Of a DNA stretch of 64,000 nt, positions 43,303 to 55,065 are shown in pieces. The stretch is taken from the NCBI RefSeq assembly GCF_900187645.1, contig NZ_FYEE01000007.1, positions 1 to 64,000 on the forward strand. The letters are read 5' to 3'. The position numbers were made by a program, and so were the translations under genes. Position 1 is the stretch's first letter, and each line of letters opens with the position of its first letter. The notes beneath the pieces were generated by a model. It ran no database searches, had not been told where the DNA came from, and worked only from the letters and a program-made list of their open reading frames with translations. This stretch comes from Pseudomonas sp. Irchel 3E20 (GTDB taxonomy: Bacteria; Pseudomonadota; Gammaproteobacteria; Pseudomonadales; Pseudomonadaceae).

Positions 43303-44202
43303 ATGCAGTGGAGCCTGGAGCAAATGCGCCTGTTCGTCAGCGTTGCCGAACAACGCTCGTTTTCTGCCGTGGCGCGGGACCAGCGCAAGGCGCAATCGGC
43401 CATCAGCAGCGCGGTGGCATTGCTGGAAGCGGACCTGGGGGTGAGCCTGTTCGAGCGTAGCAGCGGCCGCCAGCCACGCCTGACCGAAGCTGGCGCGGCG
43501 TTGCTGGAAGAAGCCCGCGAGGTGCTGCGCCAATGCGAGCGCCTCAACGGCCGGGCGATGGCCCTGATGCGTGGCGAAGAGGCGCGCCTGCGCCTGGCCC
43601 AGGATGAAGCCATGCTGTCCCAGGAGGTGCTCGACGCCCTCGAAGCCCTGGCCGGGCAATTTCCCAGCCTGGAGGTGCAACTGGCCAGCGCGGCCCAGGG
43701 TGATGTGGCGCGCAAACTGGTGGAGCGCAAGGCCGACCTGGGGCTGCTGTTCTACCACGACCAGATCCCCGAAGCCCTGGAGCGCCGGGCCCTGGGCAGC
43801 GTGGAAATGGTCACGGTGTGCGGCGTCGATCACCCATTGGCGTCGGCCCAGGGCCAGGTGGATAGCCAGCGCTTGGCGCAGTTCCGGCAATTACTGATGT
43901 CCACCCAGTCCAGCTCTTATCCCGGCAGCGAGGCGGCGAGCCCGCAGGTGTGGCGCGCCGACAGCTTCTACGTGATGGCCGAATGGGTGGTGCGCGGCTT
44001 GGGTTGGGCCTGGCTGCCCCGGCATGTGGTGCAGTACCCGGCGTATCAAGGGTTGATGGTGGAACTGGTGGGCGAATGGACGCCGCCGCCGCTGGTGGTC
44101 GAAGTGGTGTGGCGCCGCGACGAGCCGTTGGGGCCGGCGGCGCGGTTTCTCTCCGAGCGTTTTGCCGCGCACTTGCAGGCCACCCATCAAAAAAACCGAT
44201 AG
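43303..44202 (+). CDS. LysR-family transcriptional regulator
   Basis: 299 residues. Helix-turn-helix at about 18-40 (SFSAVARDQRKAQSAISSAV, then ALLEADLG), followed by the substrate-binding domain. It is divergent from the SMR efflux gene, the usual LysR arrangement. The ligand is unknown. The inverted repeat over its start is a candidate site. waaA starts 12 bp after its stop, so low-level read-through into waaA is possible. Confidence 0.9.
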   Translation: MQWSLEQMRLFVSVAEQRSFSAVARDQRKAQSAISSAVALLEADLGVSLFERSSGRQPRLTEAGAALLEEAREVLRQCERLNGRAMALMRGEEARLRLAQDEAMLSQEVLDALEALAGQFPSLEVQLASAAQGDVARKLVERKADLGLLFYHDQIPEALERRALGSVEMVTVCGVDHPLASAQGQVDSQRLAQFRQLLMSTQSSSYPGSEAASPQVWRADSFYVMAEWVVRGLGWAWLPRHVVQYPAYQGLMVELVGEWTPPPLVVEVVWRRDEPLGPAARFLSERFAAHLQATHQKNR

Positions 44203-44213
44203 ACTCCGCCGCC

Positions 44214-45491
44214 ATGAATAGAACTCTGTATACCGCGCTGTTTTACCTGGGGCTGCCGTTGGTGGCGTTGCGACTCTGGCTGCGGGCGCGCAAGGCGCCG
44301 GCCTACGCCCGGCGCGTGGGCGAGCGGTTTGCCTACGGCTTGCCGGCATTGCAGCCGGGCGGCATCTGGGTGCACGCGGTGTCCGTGGGCGAAAGCATCG
44401 CGGCGGCGCCGATGATCCGCGGCTTGCTGGAACGTTATCCACAGCTGCCGATCACCGTGACTTGCATGACCCCCACCGGCTCGGAGCGGATCCAGGCGTT
44501 GTTCGCCAACGAGCCGCGCATTCAGCACTGCTACCTGCCCTACGACTTGCCCACAGCGGCGGCACGGTTTTTGGACCGGGCCCAGCCCAGGTTGGCGGTC
44601 ATCATGGAAACCGAGTTGTGGCCCAACCATATCCACCAGTGCGCCAAGCGCGGTATCCCGGTGGCGCTGGCCAATGGCCGGTTGTCCGAGCGTTCGGCCA
44701 AGGGCTATGGGCGTTTCGCCCGGTTGACGGCGCCGATGCTGGCCGAAATGAGCTTGCTGGCGGTGCAGACCGAAACCGAGGCGCAGCGCTTCCGTGACCT
44801 CGGCGCACGCCCAGAGACGGTGCAGGTCACCGGCTCGATCAAGTTTGACCTGAGCATCGACCCACAACTGCTAGTACGTGCGGCGGCCTTGCGCGAGCAA
44901 TGGCAAGCCCTGGAGCGCCCGGTGTGGATCGCTGCCAGCACCCACGAGGGTGAGGATGAAATCGTCTTGGCGGCCCACCGGCAACTGCTCGCCAGTTACC
45001 CCAATGCCTTGCTGATTCTGGTGCCGCGCCACCCGGAGCGCTTCGACCGCGTGTTCGCGTTGTGCCAGGAGCAAGGGCTGGCCACGCTGCGCCGGTCCAG
45101 CGGCGCCGCCGTGGCGCCGGACACCTCGGTGCTGCTGGGCGACACCATGGGCGAGTTGCTGTTTTTGTATGCCTTGGCCGACAGCGCCTTTGTCGGCGGC
45201 AGCCTGGTGCCCAACGGCGGGCATAACCTGCTGGAACCGGCGGCCCTGGCCAAACCGGTGCTGAGCGGGCCGCACCTGTTCAACTTCCTGGAAATCGCCG
45301 CAATGCTGCGCAGCGCCGGCGCTTTGCAGGAAGTGGACGACGCCCAGGGTTTGGCAGTGGCGGTGCAACGGCTGTTCGAGCTGCCCCGCGATGCGCAGAA
45401 AATGGCCGAGGCGGGGTTGCAGGTGATGCGCGCCAACCAGGGCGCGCTCAAGCGCTTGCTCGATGGCTTGGGGCGGTTGATAAAACTCTGA
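44214..45491 (+). CDS. waaA: Kdo transferase
   Basis: 425 residues. N-terminal membrane segment (about 5-22), then IWVHAVSVGESIAAAP with the catalytic glutamate E60, and the GT-B sugar-binding end GGSLVPNGGHNLLEPAALA (about 326-344). It adds Kdo to lipid IVA, an essential step of LPS synthesis. The ATG 44214 was used; longer frames overlap lysR. It ends in front of a REPIN-like element and converges on tolC. Confidence 0.96.
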   Translation: MNRTLYTALFYLGLPLVALRLWLRARKAPAYARRVGERFAYGLPALQPGGIWVHAVSVGESIAAAPMIRGLLERYPQLPITVTCMTPTGSERIQALFANEPRIQHCYLPYDLPTAAARFLDRAQPRLAVIMETELWPNHIHQCAKRGIPVALANGRLSERSAKGYGRFARLTAPMLAEMSLLAVQTETEAQRFRDLGARPETVQVTGSIKFDLSIDPQLLVRAAALREQWQALERPVWIAASTHEGEDEIVLAAHRQLLASYPNALLILVPRHPERFDRVFALCQEQGLATLRRSSGAAVAPDTSVLLGDTMGELLFLYALADSAFVGGSLVPNGGHNLLEPAALAKPVLSGPHLFNFLEIAAMLRSAGALQEVDDAQGLAVAVQRLFELPRDAQKMAEAGLQVMRANQGALKRLLDGLGRLIKL

Positions 45492-45511
45492 TAGCCCCTG
45501 AAAACCTCAGT

Positions 45512-45595
45512 GGGAGCGAGCCTGCTCGCGATGGCAACGTCTCAGTCAGCCGAGATGCAGGCTGATACACCGCCATCGCGAGCGGGCTCGCTCCC
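45512..45595. repeat. REPIN-like element between waaA and tolC
   Basis: The 24-base arm at 45512-45535 (GGGAGCGAGCCTGCTCGCG...) pairs with 45572-45595 with one mismatch. The whole 84-bp unit can fold into a long hairpin as REP doublets do. It lies between convergent genes. Confidence 0.85.
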
Positions 45596-45618
45596 TCAGG
45601 TTTTGGTTTTAGCTCACT

Positions 45619-47058
45619 TCAAGGCCTGGCCTTGAGCTGTTCCTGCGCGGCTTTGGCCAGGTCTGGCGGAAGGAAGTCGCGGTCGGGGTTGTAGTCGGCC
45701 TTGAGGTAGCGCGACAGGTCTTGCAGGTCGCCCGGGCTCAGGGTGCCGGCGGCTTGCTTGAGGCGCAGGTTGTCGAGGATGTAGTCGTAGCGGGTGTTGT
45801 TGTAGTTGCGCACCGAGGTGTAGAGCTGGCGCTGGGCGTCGAGCACATCGACGATGTTGCGCGTACCCACCTGGTAACCGATTTCCGTAGCTTCCACCGC
45901 GCTCTGGTTGGAGATGATCGACTGGCGGCGTGCCTGCACCTGTTCGACATCGGTGTTCACCGCGCGGTGCAGGTTGCGGGTGTTTTCCACCACTTGCCGG
46001 CGCAGGGCTTCGCGGCGTTGCTCGGTTTGGCTCAGGCGCGAGTACGATTCGCGCACCTGGGAGCTGGTCAGGCCGCCGCTGTAGAGCGGGATGTTCAGTT
46101 GCAGGCCGATGCTGCGCTGCGACACGTCATTGCCGTAGCGCCCGCCCTGCAGGCCCGGGTCCGGGTTGGTGAAGCCGAAGGCGTCGTTGTCACCTTTTTT
46201 GTACTGCGCCACCGCGTCCAGGGTCGGCGCGTGGCCGGCCTTGCGTTGCTTGAGGGTTTCTTCGGCGGCATCGACGGCGTAGTTGCTGGCCAGCAGGTTG
46301 AGGTTTTGCTTGGCAGCGGTGTCCACCCAGGCCTTGGCGTCATTGGGCGTTGGCGCGAGCACCGGCAAGGTGTGGACAATGCCCTGGATCGAGTTGTACT
46401 GGCGGTTGGTCAGGGTAATCAGCGCTTCAAAGGCGTCGTCTACCTGGCGCTGGGCGAGGATGCGGTTGGCCCGGGCAGTGTCGTAGCTGGCCTGGGATTG
46501 CAGCACGTCGGTCTTGTCCGACAGGCCTACGTCGAAACGCTCGTTGGACTGGTCGAGCTGACGCTTGAACGCCGCTTCCTCGGCCTTGGTCGAGGCCAGG
46601 TTGTCTTGGGCACGCAGCACCGCGAAGTAGCTTTCGGCACTGCGCAGGATCAGGTTCTGCTCGGTCGCCGAGAGCTCCAGCGCCGCTTGTTCGTTGACCG
46701 CTTCGGCAGCCTGCAACTGGAACCAGCGGTCGGCGCGGAAGATCGGCTGCGCCAGGGTGGCCTGGTACACCGTGCCGCTGCGGGTGGAGGTCATGGACGG
46801 CTGGTCGAGTTGGGTGCGGGTGTTGTTCAGGTCGGCACCGGCCGACAGGTTGGGCAGCAGGCCGGCGCGGGCCTGGGGCACGATTTCCTTGCGCGCCTGA
46901 TAGTCGGCGCGGGCGGCGGCCAGGTCGGCATTGTTGTCCACGGCTTCCTGGTAGACGCTGACCAGATCGGTCTTGGTGGTCAGGGGCGCTTCTGCTGCCC
47001 AGGCCAATCCATTGGTCGCACAAGACACGGCGAGGGCCAGTGAAAGTTTGCGCAGCAT
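45619..47058 (-). CDS. tolC: TolC-family outer-membrane channel
   Basis: 479 residues. Signal peptide ending near LAWA (residue 21), followed by two OEP repeats with long helical stretches and RSAESYFAVLRAQDNL-type helices (about 140-156). It provides the outer-membrane exit duct for efflux or type I secretion. Position next to thiC matches PAO1 tolC (PA4974) from memory. It is transcribed away from thiC; the 199-bp gap to the riboswitch should include the promoters. Confidence 0.92.
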   Translation of the reverse strand: MLRKLSLALAVSCATNGLAWAAEAPLTTKTDLVSVYQEAVDNNADLAAARADYQARKEIVPQARAGLLPNLSAGADLNNTRTQLDQPSMTSTRSGTVYQATLAQPIFRADRWFQLQAAEAVNEQAALELSATEQNLILRSAESYFAVLRAQDNLASTKAEEAAFKRQLDQSNERFDVGLSDKTDVLQSQASYDTARANRILAQRQVDDAFEALITLTNRQYNSIQGIVHTLPVLAPTPNDAKAWVDTAAKQNLNLLASNYAVDAAEETLKQRKAGHAPTLDAVAQYKKGDNDAFGFTNPDPGLQGGRYGNDVSQRSIGLQLNIPLYSGGLTSSQVRESYSRLSQTEQRREALRRQVVENTRNLHRAVNTDVEQVQARRQSIISNQSAVEATEIGYQVGTRNIVDVLDAQRQLYTSVRNYNNTRYDYILDNLRLKQAAGTLSPGDLQDLSRYLKADYNPDRDFLPPDLAKAAQEQLKARP

Positions 47059-47257
47059 GAGGCAATCCCTAGGTAAATATTACGGCGATAATTTAAACGC
47101 CAAGGCTACGGCGCACGATCCAGAGCGTCAAGGCCCGGCACAGCCTTGCGAGTGTAGTAGCGGTAGCAATTGGCAACAATCCTGCAATTGCGCCATTCAT
47201 CACGCTGATTGCACCGGAGTTGGCGTTCTCTACCCGTTGTGTCTAGACTGGCCGCGT

Positions 47258-49401
<2,144 letters not shown>

Positions 49402-49414
49402 GGGGCAAGCTACA

Positions 49415-49473
49415 AGCGGCAAGTTAAGGGCGAGAGCAAATCTGCTTTTTCTTGAAGCTTTTAGCTTGCCGCT
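49415..49473. repeat. Inverted repeat AGCGGCAAG/CTTGCCGCT between thiC and DUF3298
   Basis: AGCGGCAAG at 49415-49423 and CTTGCCGCT at 49465-49473; the context GGCAAGCTACAAGCGGCAAGT repeats that seen at 4204. The T-rich stretch before the right arm could act as a terminator tract for the thiC side. A half element resembling it lies at about 42812-42836. Confidence 0.7.
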
Positions 49474-49490
49474 ACAAGGCGCTCTCCTCT

Positions 49491-50237
49491 TTAGCTGCGC
49501 CCGGGAAACAGCTCGGGCCGCAGTACACCGTTGAGGCGTGGGTAAGGAATTTTCAGCTCGATGTGGCCCAAGGCGTAGGGCGCGATGGTGGTGGTGGCGT
49601 ACTTGAGGATCACCCCGCCATAGGTCAGGGCCACATTGGGGGTTTTCTGGAAGGGCCAGTTCTTCACGAACTCGGGTTCCTGATCCAGCTTGGTGCTAAT
49701 CAGCCAACTGTTGTGGGCCACTTGCGCGGCTTTCCAGAAGGCGTCTTCCTGGCCGGGCAACAGCATGTCGGCCAGGTTCAGGACCTTGTGCTGCGGGCGC
49801 GAGTAGTTGATGAAGCCACGCCCCGGTTCGCCGTGGGCGCCGCCGGTGTCGAGGTAGCTGGACAGCTCGATAATCACCAGCCCGTCATGTTGTTCCCGTA
49901 CCTTGGCCTGCAAATAGCTGCTGCTGCGGCTTTGCGCGGCGCGCAGAAACTGCTCGCGGTAGGCGTTGAGGCTGGGTGCCACGGGTTGGCCGGGCGCGGT
50001 GCGGGTCATGTCCAGCAGGCGTTTTTCGATGATGGCATCGAGTTGCGGCTCGGCAGGGAAGGTCAGAGTATCGATGTTCACCAGCGGGCAATCGCTGGCC
50101 GTGCAACCGGGCTTGATCTGCTCCGAGGCGTCGCGCTTGGCTTCCAGCGGAACGCGGTAGTTGGGCTGGAACAGGCTCTGGCAGGCCCCTAGGGTCAGGG
50201 CGATACAGGCCACGGAGGCGATTTTCACAAGCGACAT
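49491..50237 (-). CDS. DUF3298 (RsiV-like) lipoprotein
   Basis: 248 residues with a lipoprotein signal: LTLGAC, lipidated cysteine C19. The mature part carries the DUF3298 fold with LDTGGAHGEPGRGFINYS near residues 130-147, shared with the extracellular part of RsiV and with DUF4163-type domains. Periplasmic, probably anchored to the outer membrane; function unknown. Divergent from the nudF operon with a 226-bp gap. Confidence 0.8.
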   Translation of the reverse strand: MSLVKIASVACIALTLGACQSLFQPNYRVPLEAKRDASEQIKPGCTASDCPLVNIDTLTFPAEPQLDAIIEKRLLDMTRTAPGQPVAPSLNAYREQFLRAAQSRSSSYLQAKVREQHDGLVIIELSSYLDTGGAHGEPGRGFINYSRPQHKVLNLADMLLPGQEDAFWKAAQVAHNSWLISTKLDQEPEFVKNWPFQKTPNVALTYGGVILKYATTTIAPYALGHIELKIPYPRLNGVLRPELFPGRS

Positions 50238-50463
50238 GGGCGTCCTTCATAAACCAGGGAAAGGCAAAAGTTACCGGCTTCGACTGCCTGCGCGGCAGTC
50301 AGTTCGCCACTAAGCTCAAGAGTGTCAATTAGAGAGGCTTTCGCCCCTTGCCGTCTATCTCGGCGTCTGCAAAGGGGCTGCATGATGGCACGCGGGCGCG
50401 TTAGGATGGCGCGAAGTCGAGGTTGAACGCCTCGTATCGAATACGCAGTAAACGAGGACCGCC

Positions 50464-51081
50464 ATGACTGATTTCACCCACGCCGTGCCCACTGCGGTGC
50501 AGATCGTTCGTCGCCAAGCGTGCTTCAAGGGCTTTTATCAGCTCGACAAGGTGTTCCTGCGCCATGAACTGTTCGCTGGCGGCATGAGCCGGGAAATCAG
50601 CCGTGAACTGTTCGTGCGCCATGACGCCGTGTGCGTGCTGCCCTACGACCCGCAGCGCGATGAGGTGGTGTTGATCGAGCAGTTTCGCGTTGGCGCCATG
50701 GGCAAGGTCACCAACCCGTGGTTGGTGGAGCTGGTGGCGGGCCTGATCGACAAGGACGAGCAACCCGCAGAAGTGGCCCACCGCGAAGCCCAGGAAGAAG
50801 CCGGCCTGGTGTTTTCGGCGCTGTGGCCCATGACCCAATACTTTCCCTCGCCCGGCGGCAGCAATGAATTCGTGCATCTGTTCCTGGGGCGTTGCGACAG
50901 CAGCGGCGCCGGTGGCCTGCATGGCCTGGAGGAAGAGGCCGAAGATATCCGCGTCAGCGTGTGGGCCTTCGAAGATGCCTTGCAGGCCGTGCGCGACGGG
51001 CGGATCTGCAATGCCGCCAGCATCATTGCCCTGCAATGGCTGGCGTTGAACCGCGTGGAAGTGAGGGGGCTATGGTCGTAA
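50464..51081 (+). CDS. nudF: ADP-ribose diphosphatase (Nudix)
   Basis: 205 residues. The Nudix box is complete: the G in AGLIDKDE, then EVAHREAQEEAGL, about residues 97-121. It hydrolyses ADP-ribose to AMP and ribose-5-phosphate. ATG with GAGG upstream. First of a plus-strand run nudF-DUF1249-cpdA-yqiA-parE with short gaps; the next gene overlaps its end by 10 bp. Confidence 0.93.
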   Translation: MTDFTHAVPTAVQIVRRQACFKGFYQLDKVFLRHELFAGGMSREISRELFVRHDAVCVLPYDPQRDEVVLIEQFRVGAMGKVTNPWLVELVAGLIDKDEQPAEVAHREAQEEAGLVFSALWPMTQYFPSPGGSNEFVHLFLGRCDSSGAGGLHGLEEEAEDIRVSVWAFEDALQAVRDGRICNAASIIALQWLALNRVEVRGLWS

Positions 51082-51524
51082 ACAAAGTGCGCGATCGCTA
51101 TCGGGTGGACCTGGTGGCCTTGCAGGCTGCCTGCGAGGCCAACTACGCGCGCTTGATGCGCCTGCTGCCGGACATGCGTGAGCAACCCATGGCGCGGCGC
51201 ATCGCCGTGACCCAGGGTGACCAGATGCTCGGCGTGCTGGCCCTGGAGGTGAAACTGGCCTGCCCCTACACCACGACCCTGTTCGTGCGCCAGGAGCACA
51301 GCCTGCCGTGGCTGCCGGTGCCGCAGTTGGAAGTGCAGGTCTATCACGATGCGCGCATGGCCGAAGTCATCAGCGCCGAACATGCGCGGCGCTTTCGCGG
51401 CATCTACCCTTACCCCAATCCGTTTATGCACCAGCCGGATGAGAAGGCGCAGTTGAACGTGTTTCTTGGCGAGTGGCTGAGCCACTGCCTGGCCTGTGGC
51501 CACGAATACGAAGTGGTTCGCTGA
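51072..51524 (+). CDS. DUF1249 family protein
   Basis: 150 residues, matching the DUF1249 family (YqiB of E. coli), an uncharacterised gamma-proteobacterial protein found between nudF and cpdA. Visible are YPNPFMHQPDEKAQLN and EWLSHCLACGHE. ATG 51072 overlaps nudF by 10 bp. The same neighbours in E. coli support co-expression. Confidence 0.88.
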   Translation: MVVNKVRDRYRVDLVALQAACEANYARLMRLLPDMREQPMARRIAVTQGDQMLGVLALEVKLACPYTTTLFVRQEHSLPWLPVPQLEVQVYHDARMAEVISAEHARRFRGIYPYPNPFMHQPDEKAQLNVFLGEWLSHCLACGHEYEVVR

Positions 51525-51614
51525 GGTTGTGAACTGCGTCCGCTTCACCGCTTTCCTCTTTCCTGCCGGCCCCAGCATAATCGCGCCATTCATCACCTTT
51601 TGCGGGAGAGCCGC

Positions 51615-52421
51615 GTGCCGAGCCTGACGACCGCCGACCCTGTGCTGCTGGTGCAGCTCTCCGACAGCCATCTGTTCGCCGATGCCGACGGCACGCTGCT
51701 GGGCATGCAAACCCGCCAAAGCCTGCAAAAAGTCATCGAACTGGTGCAGGCGCAACAAGCGCACATCGACCTGCTGCTGGCCACGGGCGACTTGTCCCAG
51801 GACGGCACGCTGGAGTCGTACCAGCAGTTTCGCCGCATGAGCGGGCAGATCGGCGCACCGGCGCGTTGGCTCCCGGGCAACCACGACGAGCCGCGCGTGA
51901 TGGCCCAAGCGACGCAGGGCAGCGCGCTGCTGGAGCCAGTCGTGGACATCGGCAATTGGCGTGTGACCCTGCTCGATTCCGCCGTGCCGGGCTCGGTGCC
52001 GGGTTACTTGCAGGGCGAACAACTGCAACTGCTCGCCCGCGCCTTGAGCGAGGCCCCGGAGCGCCATCACCTGGTGTGTTTTCACCACCACCCGGTGCCC
52101 ATGGGCTGTGGTTGGCTGGACCCCATCGGCCTGCGCAACCCCGAGGCGCTGTTCGAGGTGCTGGAGCGCTTCCCCCAGGCGCGCGCGGTGCTGTGGGGTC
52201 ATGTGCACCAAGAATTCGACCGCCAGCGCGGCGATGTGCGCCTGTTGGCGTCGCCCTCCACCTGCATCCAGTTCACCCCTGGCGCCGATGATTTCCAGGT
52301 CGATGTGCTGGCCCCCGGCTATCGCTGGCTGCGCCTGCACCCGGATGGGCGGTTGGAAACCGGGGTGGAGCGGGTGACCGGGTTTGATTTTCAGGTGGAT
52401 TACGGCGGTACGGGCTATTAA
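51615..52421 (+). CDS. cpdA: 3',5'-cyclic-AMP phosphodiesterase
   Basis: 268 residues from GTG 51615, with GGGAG ten bases upstream; a TTG at 51600 has none. Metallophosphatase motifs: SDSHLF, ATGDLSQDG, GNHDEPR, CFHHHPVPMG and GHVHQEFD. It breaks down cAMP in the cytoplasm and so lowers CRP/Vfr activity. It lies in the nudF-DUF1249-cpdA-yqiA order of gamma-proteobacteria. Confidence 0.95.
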   Translation: MPSLTTADPVLLVQLSDSHLFADADGTLLGMQTRQSLQKVIELVQAQQAHIDLLLATGDLSQDGTLESYQQFRRMSGQIGAPARWLPGNHDEPRVMAQATQGSALLEPVVDIGNWRVTLLDSAVPGSVPGYLQGEQLQLLARALSEAPERHHLVCFHHHPVPMGCGWLDPIGLRNPEALFEVLERFPQARAVLWGHVHQEFDRQRGDVRLLASPSTCIQFTPGADDFQVDVLAPGYRWLRLHPDGRLETGVERVTGFDFQVDYGGTGY

Positions 52422-52509
52422 TGGCTGATTAAGCAAGCGCGCTGCCCATCTCCCATAACCCGGGGTTCCCTGTAAACTGCGCCCTTTGCCTGATACCTGG
52501 GGAGCGCAA

Positions 52510-53118
52510 ATGTCCGGTTCGATCCTGTATATCCACGGTTTCAACAGCTCGCCGGCCTCGAAAAAGGCCAGCCAGTTGATCGCGGTGATGAACAGCCTCG
52601 GCCTGGGTGAGCAACTGCGGGTGCCGGCGCTGCATCACCACCCCCGCCAGGCCATGGCCCAACTGGAGCAAGCGATCGGCGAACTGGGCCGCCCGCTGCT
52701 GGTCGGCAGCTCACTCGGCGGCTACTATGCCACTCACCTTGCCGAGCGCCACGGCCTCAAGGCCCTGCTGGTCAACCCAGCGGTCAGCCCCCATCGACTG
52801 TTCGACGGCTACCTGGGCCCGCAAAAAAACCTGTACACCGACCAAACCTGGGAATTGACCCACGACCACGTGACCGCCCTGGCGGAGCTGGAAGTGCCCG
52901 CTCCTGGGGACCCGCAGCGGTTCCAGGTATGGCTGCAAACCGGCGATGAAACGCTGGACTATCGCCTCGCGCAGCAGTATTACCGAGCCTGCGCCCTGCG
53001 CATCCAGGCTGGCGGCGACCACAGCTACCAGGGCTTTGCCCAGCAACTGCCGGCGCTGTTGAGCTTTGCCGGCATTGGCCCGGATCAGTACCAGGGCATC
53101 GACTTTGCGGCACTGTGA
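52510..53118 (+). CDS. yqiA: YqiA-type esterase (alpha/beta hydrolase)
   Basis: 202 residues from ATG 52510 with GGAGCG upstream. The nucleophile elbow is VGSSLGGYYATHLAE (about 71-85) and the catalytic His is probably in GGDHSYQG. E. coli YqiA hydrolyses short-chain esters; the physiological substrate is unknown. Located 42 bp before parE, as in E. coli where yqiA precedes parE. Confidence 0.92.
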   Translation: MSGSILYIHGFNSSPASKKASQLIAVMNSLGLGEQLRVPALHHHPRQAMAQLEQAIGELGRPLLVGSSLGGYYATHLAERHGLKALLVNPAVSPHRLFDGYLGPQKNLYTDQTWELTHDHVTALAELEVPAPGDPQRFQVWLQTGDETLDYRLAQQYYRACALRIQAGGDHSYQGFAQQLPALLSFAGIGPDQYQGIDFAAL

Positions 53119-53160
53119 CAACCCGGACTTTATTTAATCGAACACTGACGACGAGACCCC

Positions 53161-55065
53161 ATGGCCACTCCCAGCGCTAGCTCTTATAACGCCGACGCCA
53201 TCGAAGTCCTCTCGGGCCTCGACCCGGTGCGCAAACGCCCCGGCATGTACACCGACACCAGTCGGCCCAACCACCTGGCCCAGGAAGTCATCGACAACAG
53301 CGTCGATGAGGCCTTGGCCGGGCACGCCAAGTCGGTGCAGGTGATCCTGCACGCCGACCATTCCCTGGAAGTCAGCGATGACGGGCGCGGCATGCCGGTG
53401 GATATCCACCCCGAAGAGGGCGTCTCGGGGGTGGAGCTGATCCTCACCAAGCTCCACGCCGGCGGCAAGTTCTCCAACAAGAACTACCAGTTCTCCGGTG
53501 GCTTGCACGGCGTGGGCATTTCCGTGGTCAACGCCTTGTCCACCGAGGTGCGGGTGCGGGTCAAGCGCGACGGCAACGAGTACCAAATGACTTTCGCCGA
53601 TGGCTACAAAGCCACCGAGCTGCAAGTGATCGGCACCGTGGGCAAGCGCAACACTGGCACCAGCGTGTTTTTCGCCCCCGACCCCAAGTACTTCGACTCG
53701 CCGAAATTCTCCATCAGCCGCCTCAAGCACGTGCTCAAGGCCAAGGCCGTGCTGTGCCCGGGGCTGCTGGTCAGTTTTGAAGACAAAGGCACCGGCGAGA
53801 AGGTCGAGTGGCACTACGAAGACGGCCTGCGTTCCTACCTGGTGGACGCGGTCAGCGAATTCGAACGCCTGCCCGACGAACCGTTCTGCGGCAGCCTGGC
53901 CGGTAACAAGGAAGCGGTCGATTGGGCCTTGCTGTGGCTGCCCGAGGGCGGCGACAGCGTCCAGGAAAGCTACGTCAACCTGATCCCCACGGCCCAGGGC
54001 GGCACCCACGTCAACGGTTTGCGCCAGGGCCTGCTCGACGCGATGCGTGAGTTCTGCGAATTCCGCAGCCTGCTGCCCCGCGGCGTAAAACTGGCACCTG
54101 AGGACGTCTGGGAGCGCATCGCCTTCGTGCTCTCGATGAAAATGCAGGAACCGCAATTCTCCGGCCAGACCAAAGAGCGCCTTTCGTCCCGCGAGGCCGC
54201 GGCGTTCGTCTCGGGCGTGGTCAAGGACGCCTTCAGCCTGTGGCTCAACGAGCACCCGGAGCTGGGCCTGCAACTGGCGGAACTGGCGATCAACAACGCC
54301 GGGCGCCGCCTCAAGGCGAGCAAGAAGGTCGAGCGCAAACGCATCACCCAGGGCCCGGCGCTGCCGGGCAAACTGGCCGACTGCGCCGGGCAGGACCCGA
54401 TGCGCTCGGAGCTGTTTCTGGTCGAAGGCGACTCCGCCGGCGGCTCGGCCAAGCAGGCGCGGGACAAGGAATTCCAGGCGATCCTGCCGTTGCGCGGCAA
54501 GATCCTCAACACCTGGGAAGTGGACGGCAGCGAAGTGCTGGCCAGCCAGGAAGTGCACAACATCGCCGTCGCCATTGGCGTCGACCCGGGCGCCGAGGAC
54601 ATGAGCCAGCTGCGCTACGGCAAAATCTGCATCCTCGCCGACGCCGACTCCGACGGCCTGCATATCGCAACCTTGCTCTGCGCCCTGTTCGTCCAGCATT
54701 TCCGCCCGTTGGTAGATGCCGGCCACGTCTACGTCGCCATGCCACCGCTGTACCGCATCGACCTGGGCAAGGAGATTTTCTACGCCTTGGACGAGGCCGA
54801 GCGCGACGGCATCCTCGATCGCCTGGTGGCCGAGAAGAAACGCGGCAAGCCCCAGGTCACCCGATTCAAAGGCCTGGGTGAGATGAACCCGCCACAACTG
54901 CGCGAAACCACCATGGACCCCAACACCCGGCGCCTGGTGCAGTTGACCCTGGACGATTTTGCCGCGACTTCGGAAATGATGGACATGCTGCTGGCCAAGA
55001 AACGCGCCGGCGACCGCAAGGCGTGGCTGGAGTCCAAGGGCAACCTGGCCGAGGTGCTGGGCTGA
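53161..55065 (+). CDS. parE: DNA topoisomerase IV subunit B
   Basis: 634 residues. GHKL ATPase start with VIDNSVDEALAGHA and SDDGRGMPVD (about 40-80), and the TOPRIM part with LVEGDSAGGSAKQARD and PLRGKILNTWE (about 420-460). It forms topoisomerase IV with ParC, for decatenation of chromosomes. ATG 53161 follows CGAGACCCC. The next gene begins on its last base (TGATG). Confidence 0.97.
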   Translation: MATPSASSYNADAIEVLSGLDPVRKRPGMYTDTSRPNHLAQEVIDNSVDEALAGHAKSVQVILHADHSLEVSDDGRGMPVDIHPEEGVSGVELILTKLHAGGKFSNKNYQFSGGLHGVGISVVNALSTEVRVRVKRDGNEYQMTFADGYKATELQVIGTVGKRNTGTSVFFAPDPKYFDSPKFSISRLKHVLKAKAVLCPGLLVSFEDKGTGEKVEWHYEDGLRSYLVDAVSEFERLPDEPFCGSLAGNKEAVDWALLWLPEGGDSVQESYVNLIPTAQGGTHVNGLRQGLLDAMREFCEFRSLLPRGVKLAPEDVWERIAFVLSMKMQEPQFSGQTKERLSSREAAAFVSGVVKDAFSLWLNEHPELGLQLAELAINNAGRRLKASKKVERKRITQGPALPGKLADCAGQDPMRSELFLVEGDSAGGSAKQARDKEFQAILPLRGKILNTWEVDGSEVLASQEVHNIAVAIGVDPGAEDMSQLRYGKICILADADSDGLHIATLLCALFVQHFRPLVDAGHVYVAMPPLYRIDLGKEIFYALDEAERDGILDRLVAEKKRGKPQVTRFKGLGEMNPPQLRETTMDPNTRRLVQLTLDDFAATSEMMDMLLAKKRAGDRKAWLESKGNLAEVLG